Positions 1-6,842 of a stretch of 11,135 nucleotides of DNA are shown piece by piece. Every line of letters starts with the position of its first letter. The first letter of the stretch is position 1. Source of the stretch: Robiginitomaculum sp. (GTDB taxonomy: Bacteria; Pseudomonadota; Alphaproteobacteria; Caulobacterales; Maricaulaceae). Both the position numbers and the translations under genes were made by a program. Below the pieces are notes generated by a model that saw only the letters and a program-made list of their open reading frames with translations, was not told the DNA's origin and did no database searches. The stretch spans positions 1-11,135 of the forward strand of contig JAKIUV010000085.1 in NCBI GenBank assembly GCA_021647375.1, written 5' to 3'.

Positions 1-126
1 AACAAAGGTAAGAAAGAAACTAATGTGATAAAGGGGCCAATTGGCCCCTTTATCACATCATTTAAGCACAGCGTACTGGTAGACTTTTACGCCGCCACAT
101 GGCCTGATTTTACTCCGCCCTTGACA
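1..126 (-). mobile_element. End of an IS21-like insertion sequence (left boundary)
   Basis: Positions 2-126 are the exact reverse complement of 11011-11135. Read on the minus strand from 126, the sequence starts TGTCAAGGGCGGAG and carries two related 20-mers: GGCGGAGTAAAATCAGGCCA (119-100) and GGCGGCGTAAAAGTCTACCA (96-77), 23 bp apart. A TG-start terminus with repeated inner sub-sites is typical of IS21-family ends. The reading frame of the neighbouring methyltransferase stops matching its family exactly at position 126, so this is an insertion joint. The transposase genes lie outside the window, so the family call is an inference from end structure. Target duplications cannot be checked because the far side of the element is not shown. 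Confidence 0.6.
23..58. terminator. 36-bp perfect palindrome, probable bidirectional terminator
   Basis: The palindrome is centred at 40/41. Its core is AAAGGGGCC-AATT-GGCCCCTTT, a GC-rich stem with A-tracts before it and T-tracts after it on both strands, the form of a bidirectional intrinsic terminator. It lies inside the IS end and 29 bp past the methyltransferase stop, so it would stop transcription leaving the defence operon and shield the IS from read-through. The same palindrome occurs at 11079-11114. Confidence 0.55.
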
Positions 127-1403
127 TCCCCCGGCGCATAATACACATCATTCATATTCGAGCTGTCGATTTTGAGAACACGGAAACCAATGTCAAGCTT
201 GCCAACTTGGTCAGGGTTGTCCTCAAGGATTTTAGCGCCCGCACGGCGGATGCGTTCTTTGGATATTTCGGCGATTGTTGAGTAGCCAGCGTTGAATACT
301 TCACTTTTTTCATCAACTGCCTCAGGCAGTTGAACTGAAATACATTTGCGAGAGCCCCCATCTTGAGCGTTTAGCTGTAAAATTGCCTCTGCTGTAGTTC
401 CTGATCCTGCAAAGAAGTCCAGTACAACAGTATCTTTGCCAAATTGCGACTGTAACATCACTTGGATTGCTTCAGGGTTTTTGGGAAAGTCGAATAGCCC
501 CTTAACGGCATCGGTGCTTTTTGAAGCGAGTATGTCCAACCAATTCGTATTTCGTAGTATTCCTTGGCTAGGTGGAATCCAATGTTCAACGCCCAAATTT
601 TTCCCTTTACCATTAAGGTTGCGGCGAATAAATTTTAACTTTTCTCCATTTTGTTTCCAGTATTTTTCAATAGAAATGGTATCACTAAACTCTTCAATAT
701 ATGTTTTATAGTTTTCCACGCCTTCCAATGCTTTTGCTTTAGACCATTTCCATTGCCCCGTTGTTGGCTCAAAACCTAAAACATCATACCGCATTGTAGG
801 GCGGTCAGCATCATTCCAAAAACCCTTCCAATATCCCGATGTTTTCCTCTTATCCGATGCCTCTTTGTAAATTGGTGAAAAGGAGAACCCGCTACTACGA
901 GCATAACAAAGAATATATTCAAACCCCGTGTTAAAGGACTTCAACCCTTCATCCATAAATTGCCGGTTTATATTTTTATCATATCGCCGCAAAATAAACG
1001 AATTTCTAAAATTTTGCTCTCCAAAGATAGTATCGCAAAGGGTTTTTAGGTTCTCTATTTCCTCTTCGCCAATACTAATAAATATAACCCCATCATCCCG
1101 CAACAAATTCCGCGCTAGCTTCAAGCGGGGATACATCATAGAGAGCCAGTCGGAGTGGTAGCGGCCATTGCTGTCTGGGTTGGCGACGAGCTTGCCGCCG
1201 TCCGCGTCTATCTGCCCGCTATCTTCCATATATTCGGTTTTATCGGCGGTGAAATTATCCTTATAGATAAAATCCTTACCCGTATTATAGGGCGGGTCGA
1301 TATAGATCATTTTGACCTTACCGAGATAGGTTTCTTGCAGCAACTTTAGCGCGTCAAGATTATCGCCCTCGATAAACAGGTTTTTGGTGCTATCAAAATC
1401 CAC
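87..1403 (-). CDS. mod: Type III-style DNA N6-adenine methyltransferase (Mod), main fragment, IS-truncated
   Basis: This fragment carries the catalytic body of a beta-class amino-methyltransferase, which transfers a methyl group from S-adenosylmethionine to adenine in DNA. Catalytic motif IV, DPPYNTG, is at residues 36-42. The SAM-binding motif FAGSGTTAEA follows at 331-340, which is the beta-class order. The sequence around both motifs resembles EcoP15I-type Mod subunits. Frame-matched family sequence continues upstream in another frame (1418-1681), so 1403 is not the ancestral start. The GTG at 1403 has a GGAGG five bases before it and could reinitiate. Residues 427-438 are encoded by the IS end. 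Mod proteins usually run to about 600 residues or more, so roughly the last 100 are missing; that segment normally follows the conserved KIDSSNM region seen here at 411-417. Activity is doubtful. Confidence 0.85.
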   Translation of the reverse strand: MDFDSTKNLFIEGDNLDALKLLQETYLGKVKMIYIDPPYNTGKDFIYKDNFTADKTEYMEDSGQIDADGGKLVANPDSNGRYHSDWLSMMYPRLKLARNLLRDDGVIFISIGEEEIENLKTLCDTIFGEQNFRNSFILRRYDKNINRQFMDEGLKSFNTGFEYILCYARSSGFSFSPIYKEASDKRKTSGYWKGFWNDADRPTMRYDVLGFEPTTGQWKWSKAKALEGVENYKTYIEEFSDTISIEKYWKQNGEKLKFIRRNLNGKGKNLGVEHWIPPSQGILRNTNWLDILASKSTDAVKGLFDFPKNPEAIQVMLQSQFGKDTVVLDFFAGSGTTAEAILQLNAQDGGSRKCISVQLPEAVDEKSEVFNAGYSTIAEISKERIRRAGAKILEDNPDQVGKLDIGFRVLKIDSSNMNDVYYAPGDVKGGVKSGHVAA

Positions 1404-1681
1404 GCTCTCCTCCCTACAGGTCGCAAAGTCTTGGTAATCGGCGTATTGGCGGCGAGCATAGCGGCGCGCTTACCCGGCCAATCAAGCCGATACCGCTCCT
1501 GCGGCCCGTCAACAATACTATCCGACAACTCCTGCCGCAGCGCATCAAAATCCACCACACGCACAAGCTTCCCGTCCGCGTCCCGCCCCTCAGTAACAAC
1601 ATTCGGAAACAACTCCGCAATCCGCGCCACATTCCCGTCCGTAATATCCGGCGTTTTCAAATCCATTTTTTCAATCGTCAT
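1346..1681 (-). pseudogene. mod: N-terminal fragment of the Mod methyltransferase, frameshifted
   Basis: The first 88 codons, from ATG at 1681 to about 1418, encode a type III Mod N-terminus. They include ITDGNVARIAELFPNVV, ELSDSIVDGPQERYRLDWPG and KTLRP. After KTLRP the family sequence continues as C-R-E-E-S-VDFD, which is found only in the next frame. Adding one T between 1418 and 1417 (minus strand CCT-GT to CCT-TGT) joins the two parts into a frame of about 531 codons. As written, the frame runs on with unrelated residues to a stop at 1346, overlapping the downstream fragment by 58 bases. I prefer ATG 1681 because it opens directly on the conserved N-terminus; the in-frame upstream extension looks non-conserved. 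A real mutation and a sequencing or assembly error cannot be told apart here. Confidence 0.75.
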
Positions 1682-1752
1682 TTTATGTCCCGCTCGTCTT
1701 GATCCACTTTTGGTGTATGATTTTAATTGACTTTTAACACTTATTAACATAT

Positions 1753-1758
1753 ATTATA
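1753..1758 (-). promoter_or_regulatory. Possible -10 box for mod
   Basis: A perfect TATAAT on the minus strand lies 72 bases upstream of ATG 1681 in an AT-rich stretch. No good -35 hexamer stands 16-18 bases before it, so this is only a candidate internal promoter for mod, whose 151-nt upstream gap is the only sizeable gap in the operon. Confidence 0.25.
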
Positions 1759-1768
1759 GGCAATATGC

Positions 1769-1810
1769 CCGGCGCCTCTTCACTTTCCCTAGGGATTTTG
1801 TACGCGCCGG
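1769..1810 (-). ncRNA. Stem-loop between the Abi_2 gene and mod
   Basis: CCGGCGC (1769-1775) and GCGCCGG (1804-1810) form a perfect 7-bp GC stem. The 28-base loop holds a second palindrome, TCCCTAGGGA (1786-1795). The structure begins 22 bases after the Abi_2 stop. There is no T-tract after the stem, so an ordinary intrinsic terminator is unlikely. It could be a processing or pausing site, an operator, or part of a small RNA; AbiF-type HEPN proteins have been reported with adjacent non-coding RNAs. The structure is seen, its role is a guess. Confidence 0.3.
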
Positions 1811-1832
1811 TTCTCTTTTGTGGAAACGACAA

Positions 1833-2762
1833 TCATCTCCACATTGCCCATTTTTCCCAGCCATCTATAACCCCCATATCACTTAGTTTAACAGCGCCGT
1901 TGTCTACATTTGGGAAATTACCCATTAAATCAGTGAACCGTTTTCCCCAATTCGAATCAGGGCAAACAACCTGCATTATTGTCTGCATGATGCAGAAATA
2001 TAGAAAAGGACGCGAATTTACTAGCTGATTAAGTTGAAGTTTATTTCCGGGAATATGCGCCCGCTCAAGCATGTTGCAATTCCACAAACGGCTTTGATGC
2101 GCCGCCGTATTGCGGATAAAGTTCAAACCACGCAACCATGTCTGCAAATGCTTGCCTTCATTGAGGCCAAACTGCCTTTCGATAGTAATTTTGTCATTAA
2201 TTTTCATACCAGCATAAAGCTTGGATAAAGTGCCGAAATCAAACACCTCAATCGCGACCCAAATAGGAAGCCTACCATAAGTGTCCAAATTATGCGCTAC
2301 AAATGGTTTGCGCCGACTGCGTTTGACAAGGGCGTGGTAGCCCTCAAGCCAGTAATAGTGATTGGTGTGTCCGCCCCGGCGGGGTTTCTTGGCAAATTCA
2401 CCGTGTAGTTCATCGGGGTTTTCATGGGCAAATGTGTCGCGTTGTCCTAACAAATGCGCGATTTCAACTTGAATGGCCAGTTCAATACGCTCGATAGCAT
2501 CAAGAGCGAGTAGGCGGAGTTTGCGGTCAAACAAATAAAGCGCAATCACGTCTGCAAAACGGCTGCCTTTGAGAAACTTGTCCGAGCGGGTTTTATCATC
2601 GTTAAACGCACGAAACGGATACCAATATCCGCTGAGGCGGTAATAGCCAACACGCCCCAGAAAGTGTGCCGCTTGGGCTTCATCATCAATAATCATGCCG
2701 CGCCCGCGAAGGATTGCGACCTGCTCGTCAATAGATTTCCATTTTTTTGCAGACTCGTGCAC
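1833..2762 (-). CDS. Abi_2 family (AbiD/AbiF-type) HEPN abortive-infection protein
   Basis: This 309-residue protein matches the Abi_2 family in length and pattern. The family hallmark YYRLSGYWYPF is at 40-50, a helical core with IERIELAIQVEIAH at 90-103, RLPIWVAIEVFDFGTLSKLY at 164-183, and a C-terminal MGVIDGWEKWAMW segment. RNTAAH at 217-222 fits the R-x4-H signature of HEPN RNases, so a likely role is RNA cleavage in the cytoplasm that halts infected or unbalanced cells. The start is GTG at 2762, one base after the DUF4391 stop, with GGAG six bases upstream. An ATG two bases earlier is in another frame. Lactococcal AbiD and AbiF are the family prototypes; RNase activity here is inferred from the motif. 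Its place inside an R-M-like operon suggests a back-up toxin acting if modification or restriction fails. Confidence 0.85.
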   Translation of the reverse strand: MHESAKKWKSIDEQVAILRGRGMIIDDEAQAAHFLGRVGYYRLSGYWYPFRAFNDDKTRSDKFLKGSRFADVIALYLFDRKLRLLALDAIERIELAIQVEIAHLLGQRDTFAHENPDELHGEFAKKPRRGGHTNHYYWLEGYHALVKRSRRKPFVAHNLDTYGRLPIWVAIEVFDFGTLSKLYAGMKINDKITIERQFGLNEGKHLQTWLRGLNFIRNTAAHQSRLWNCNMLERAHIPGNKLQLNQLVNSRPFLYFCIMQTIMQVVCPDSNWGKRFTDLMGNFPNVDNGAVKLSDMGVIDGWEKWAMWR

Positions 2763-2763
2763 A

Positions 2764-3429
2764 TTACTCTCCCACTAAAGCCGCCAAAATATTCTTGGCG
2801 GCTTTTAGTTTTTGATTAAATTCAACGCGGCGGTTGAATTGTTTTTCTTTGTTTACTTTGGATTTCAAATTTTGACACGTCTTTTTTTGCGTTCTTATGG
2901 CCGCAATGCGTTCGGCTTGCGCGGACAGGCTCTCGCCCGCTCGCGCAGGCACAGGCATAAGGGCGCGTATCATATGACCGTAAAGAGCTTCGAGATTTAG
3001 CGCTGTGGGGAGCGTTAGGCGCTCTGCATCTGCCTGCTGCCAACCGCCCCTGTAATAATCACCGATAATCCATTTTCCACTGCCCGTTTCAGGTGGGCGT
3101 TTATAAGCCGCAGCCATATTGATTTCATCCTTATATCTAAGTTCAAAAATTATCGGGTAGCCAATGGCCTTGTCGATATGCCTAAGGATGTTCTCATCAT
3201 AGTCTTTGGTTTTTAGGGCAATGGTGAATATCTGTATTTCGGGGACATTGGCACTGCCCGCTAGGTTCAGGCCTTTTTCGTAGAGCTTATGGCTCCAACG
3301 GATTTGCGTGATTTGCTCTGTGAATTTTTCGCGCATGGCCGCATTGGGCTTGGCACTGGCGAATATCTTGGCCTTTGAGACTATGCGACCAAATTCACAA
3401 GGCTTGGGATATGCAAACAAGGCAATCAC
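2764..3429 (-). CDS. DUF4391-type protein of helicase/methyltransferase operons
   Basis: This 221-residue protein has no signal peptide or membrane segment. The N-terminal two thirds show a mixed alpha/beta pattern typical of DUF4391, with ITQIRWSHKLYEKGLNL at 40-56 and IGYPIIFELRYKDEINMAAAYKR at 89-111. The C-terminal part (about 168-212) is charged, lysine-rich and likely helical or coiled coil. The start is GTG at 3429, overlapping the helicase stop in a GTGA tetranucleotide, so the two are translationally coupled. DUF4391 genes are, as far as I recall, commonly found beside SNF2-type helicases and type III-like methyltransferases, which is the context here. I know of no established biochemical role. 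An adaptor between helicase and methyltransferase is a plausible inference only. Confidence 0.7.
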   Translation of the reverse strand: MIALFAYPKPCEFGRIVSKAKIFASAKPNAAMREKFTEQITQIRWSHKLYEKGLNLAGSANVPEIQIFTIALKTKDYDENILRHIDKAIGYPIIFELRYKDEINMAAAYKRPPETGSGKWIIGDYYRGGWQQADAERLTLPTALNLEALYGHMIRALMPVPARAGESLSAQAERIAAIRTQKKTCQNLKSKVNKEKQFNRRVEFNQKLKAAKNILAALVGE

Positions 3430-6400
3430 CGCACCACCAAAAACGCGATCAGCTCAAAATCATCTATCCCGGCTATGGTATCGACCAGGGCGGTGGTTTG
3501 TTTAATGGGGCCGCTTTCACTTGTTGGGTAATTAAAATCAAACAGGCTATCTACGTCGCCTTCTTCCTGAACATGGATCATGGAGTGAATGGCATCACTA
3601 AGTAGGTTTGAATAAGTCTCCATTTTGCGCCCGTCCAAGGTCTCCGCGTTAAAAGATTTACACAACTCGGTCAGCGGTTTGTCCTGCCCCTTGCAGGCCG
3701 AGCGCGCTAAGTCGAGCAAATGCTTGACCTTGGTATGGTCGGTTAAAATATCGCCGTCGCCGCCCACATAAACAAGATAGAACGGGTGCAAGCGGTTGTT
3801 CTGGTTTATTTCCGCACCGGCTTTGACGTTTTTAAGCGTAAAAATTATGCCGGGTTCTAGCCCAATATCGGGATTGGCCGCGACAACGGCGTGCAGTCCG
3901 TTCGGCATGTTTTTCACCGCGCCGCCGCCCTCCATATAATTGACTAAATCCATGCGAAAATCGTTTAGGCCAAGGTCGGTGATAGATATGCCGGCTTTGA
4001 CATCTTCCATCTCAATCACTTCGCTTTGCATACGCTTTAACTGCTCTTTGCGGTAGGACATATCATTGGCCTTGCCCGACAGGACATTGTCGTCCCCCGT
4101 AGCCGCCATGTCGGCAATCACCATGCGGCTCTCGACCCGTTCTTTGAGATTGATATACTCGTCCAGCGAAATATCCGGCCAGTAATTGACCAGTTGAATA
4201 TCATTATTGGTCGAGCCGATACGGTCAACGCGTCCAAACCTTTGGATAATCCGCACAGGGTTCCAGTGAATATCGTAATTGATAACAATGTCGCAGTCTT
4301 GCAGGTTTTGCCCCTCGGATATGCAGTCCGTGCCGATGAGGATATCAATGCCTTCGGGTTCGTCCGGCATGATTTGATCTTTGTGTTTGGATATTGGCGA
4401 GAACAAAGTCAGGATGGACTGGAAATCGTAATGTTTGTCCAGAGTGGTTTGCTTGGCACTGCCCGAAACGCAAGCCGTATGCAGGCCGTGCTTTTGCTGC
4501 GCGCGCGCGGATATATGTTTATAGAGATAATTGGCCGTGTCCGCGAACGCCGTGAAGATCAGGATTTTCTTATTACCTGCATTAAATGGATTGCTAACTT
4601 TTTCGTCAATTTGTGCGAGTAGATGTTGGAGCTTGAAATCGTCTGGCGGCAGAATTTTCTTCATCTCGGCTAGGAGTGCGGCTATTATAATCAGGTCGGC
4701 ACTAAGGTCATGTTTCCATGATGGTAAATCCATATCCGCCAAATCAATTTTGGTCTTTCCACCAATAGTTTGGTCATCAATATCAGGCATGAAGCCATCA
4801 TCAGCGTCCGCGTTTTCAAACGCTTCTGCCAGGTCAGATAATCCTGCATCTACGCCAGAGCTTTCAAATTTCTCAATTTTGGCAAGCGTGGCTTCGTGAT
4901 TGCTCTGTAACTTGCCAAGGGTAATGCGGAAAGCCTCTATGGAGCTTTCCAGCCGTTTAAGCAGATTTGTTGTCATCAGGCCTTGCAGGGCAAATTCACG
5001 GTCTTTTTGTCTGAACCGGCTCTTGCCGCCCTTAACCTCCGTATCATACATTTCCTCGTATTTCGTGATACGGCTGGGCAGAACATAACTGAGGGGCGCA
5101 TATACGCAAAGTTTAAGCTGGGTGAGGTCAGAATAAATATCATTAAAACTCGGCACGTCTTGCATGTTGGTTAGCTTGCAATGGTGCGAAATCGGTTTCA
5201 GTCTGTGAGGAAAATTACCGATTTCAGATATGTCATAGTAATTTGTGATGTGCTTGCGCGACCGGGCGATTGTGACGCTATCGAGAAGCTCAAAAAAATC
5301 AAAATCGAGCGCGTCGAGAATTGCGCTTGCCGTGCGCTCCTCCGCTGGGAGTTTAGACCAAGCATTAAACACGGCTTGGGCGCGCTTGAAAATCACATCA
5401 ATGCTTTTCGTGGTTTTGAGTTTTTGGTTGAGTATGTCTGGCGTACCTTCATAGGCAAGTGCGAGTTGGCTTTTCAGATCACTAAAGCGGTTATTGACGG
5501 GCGTAGCAGAGAGCATCAATACTTTGGTTTTAACGCCTGCCTTCACAACATCGTTCATCAGTTTTTGATAGCGCGTTTCCTTGCCCTCAAACACCTCGCT
5601 ATTTCTAAAATTATGCGACTCGTCAATCACCACTAAATCATAATTGCCCCAGTTGATTTGATTGAGCGCTGTCCCAAAACTCTCGCCGCTCGTGCGCTGT
5701 AAGTCCGTGTGACAAAGCACATCATAATTTAAACGGTCACCCGCGAATAAATTGGTTTTGAGATTGCGGTTATAGGTCAGCCAATTATCCGCAAGTTTTT
5801 TTGGGGCGAGCACCAATACTGATTTATTGCGAAGCTCGTAATATTTAATCACTGCTATAGCCGTGAAAGTTTTGCCAAGACCCACGCTATCGGCCAATAT
5901 GCAGCCATTATAGGTTTCCAGCTTATTGATAAGCCCGGTCGCTGCGTCTTTTTGGAATTGATAAAGCGTATTCCAAATTTGCGTGTCTTGATAACCCGTT
6001 AGGTCATTGGGCAAGACATCTTCATTTAAGTCTTCTAAAAACTCATTAAAAATATTGTAGAGCATGAGAAAGTAAACTCGCTCTGGTGAGTTTTCTTGGT
6101 AAACTGCTGTGATATGCTCACAAAGAGCATCGGTGACATCTTCGAGTCGCTCCGGGTCTCGCCAAATTTCTTCAAACAAATCCATGTAGGTTTTTGTCAT
6201 TGTGGGCTCATCCAGCCGATTAACAAAATTGGAAACTGCATTGCCTTTTTGGTATCCCAAATCAACCGCCGTGAAACCATGAAGCGGCATATAAGCAGTT
6301 TCAGCCGTATTAGATTGCACGCAAGCAAATTGCTGCATCGGCGCTGTTCCCCGATTGGATTTGAACCTGGCGTTCTCCCGTATCCAACTTGCGCACTCTT

Positions 6401-6716
6401 TCGCTATGGCGCGCTGTGTTAATTTATTTCTTAGGCTAAGCTCAAAATCTGTACCAAAGAAACTACGTTCGCGCTCTATCCTAGGGATTTCAAACTCCCG
6501 CCGCTCTTTACGCATTTTGTCGGAGTGCTGGCTAGGCACAAAGGTTGGCTCAGTGAATATGAATTCAAGGCTATCAATTCGCCCAAGTTCTTTACGCAGG
6601 GCTTCAAAGGCATAAATCGAAAAACAAGACGCAGCAATCTTTAGCTTTGAACCAGACTTTAATTGCGCCTTTAAATCATCGCCCAAAAGCTCACTTGTAT
6701 TGTTAATGACTTTCAT
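3426..6716 (-). CDS. SNF2/HepA-type DNA helicase with N-terminal PLD-like domain
   Basis: This 1096-residue superfamily 2 ATPase shows ADSVGLGKTFTAIA (Walker A, GLGKT at 279-283), VVIDESH (DESH at 365-368), MLSATPVNN (401-409), IGTDCISEGQNLQ (motif V, 794-806) and QRFGRVDRIGS (motif VI, 825-835). A long insert (about 410-700) separates the RecA-like lobes and contains charged, probably coiled-coil helices. Residues 1-170 resemble the PLD-like domain found on such helicases (LKIAASCFSIYAFEALRKEL, FIFTEPTF, LRNKLTQRAIAKECASWIR), but I see no H-x-K-x4-D catalytic signature, so it may bind rather than cut DNA. It heads the operon and overlaps the DUF4391 start by four bases. Its likely job is ATP-driven translocation on invading DNA, in a restriction-like system with Mod. 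ATG 6716 has only a weak ribosome site. No promoter was recognised in the 126-bp gap upstream. Confidence 0.88.
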   Translation of the reverse strand: MKVINNTSELLGDDLKAQLKSGSKLKIAASCFSIYAFEALRKELGRIDSLEFIFTEPTFVPSQHSDKMRKERREFEIPRIERERSFFGTDFELSLRNKLTQRAIAKECASWIRENARFKSNRGTAPMQQFACVQSNTAETAYMPLHGFTAVDLGYQKGNAVSNFVNRLDEPTMTKTYMDLFEEIWRDPERLEDVTDALCEHITAVYQENSPERVYFLMLYNIFNEFLEDLNEDVLPNDLTGYQDTQIWNTLYQFQKDAATGLINKLETYNGCILADSVGLGKTFTAIAVIKYYELRNKSVLVLAPKKLADNWLTYNRNLKTNLFAGDRLNYDVLCHTDLQRTSGESFGTALNQINWGNYDLVVIDESHNFRNSEVFEGKETRYQKLMNDVVKAGVKTKVLMLSATPVNNRFSDLKSQLALAYEGTPDILNQKLKTTKSIDVIFKRAQAVFNAWSKLPAEERTASAILDALDFDFFELLDSVTIARSRKHITNYYDISEIGNFPHRLKPISHHCKLTNMQDVPSFNDIYSDLTQLKLCVYAPLSYVLPSRITKYEEMYDTEVKGGKSRFRQKDREFALQGLMTTNLLKRLESSIEAFRITLGKLQSNHEATLAKIEKFESSGVDAGLSDLAEAFENADADDGFMPDIDDQTIGGKTKIDLADMDLPSWKHDLSADLIIIAALLAEMKKILPPDDFKLQHLLAQIDEKVSNPFNAGNKKILIFTAFADTANYLYKHISARAQQKHGLHTACVSGSAKQTTLDKHYDFQSILTLFSPISKHKDQIMPDEPEGIDILIGTDCISEGQNLQDCDIVINYDIHWNPVRIIQRFGRVDRIGSTNNDIQLVNYWPDISLDEYINLKERVESRMVIADMAATGDDNVLSGKANDMSYRKEQLKRMQSEVIEMEDVKAGISITDLGLNDFRMDLVNYMEGGGAVKNMPNGLHAVVAANPDIGLEPGIIFTLKNVKAGAEINQNNRLHPFYLVYVGGDGDILTDHTKVKHLLDLARSACKGQDKPLTELCKSFNAETLDGRKMETYSNLLSDAIHSMIHVQEEGDVDSLFDFNYPTSESGPIKQTTALVDTIAGIDDFELIAFLVVR

Positions 6717-6842
6717 AAAATGCCCAAAACCCAGTTTAAATTTTATTTGCTACCCACATCGACTCACTGCCCTCACACACACAACCTAAAGAGTAGCGGC
6801 ATTTAATCAATTGTATTTCTAAGTTGATTTAAGGAAGCGAGC

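Noticed and set aside
1416..1424. Programmed -1 ribosomal frameshift in mod
   Set aside because: No slippery heptamer precedes the break; the sequence CGACCTGT gives poor re-pairing, so a deletion or sequencing error is more likely.
1431..1730. Plus-strand open frame opposite the Mod N-terminus
   Set aside because: The minus strand carries clear family sequence there; the plus frame is its shadow. The same holds for other long antisense frames under the helicase and integrase.
6805..6829. AATCAA/TTGATT inverted repeat downstream of int as a terminator
   Set aside because: Only six AT base pairs around a 13-base loop, too weak to call, and no promoter hexamer pair fits either.
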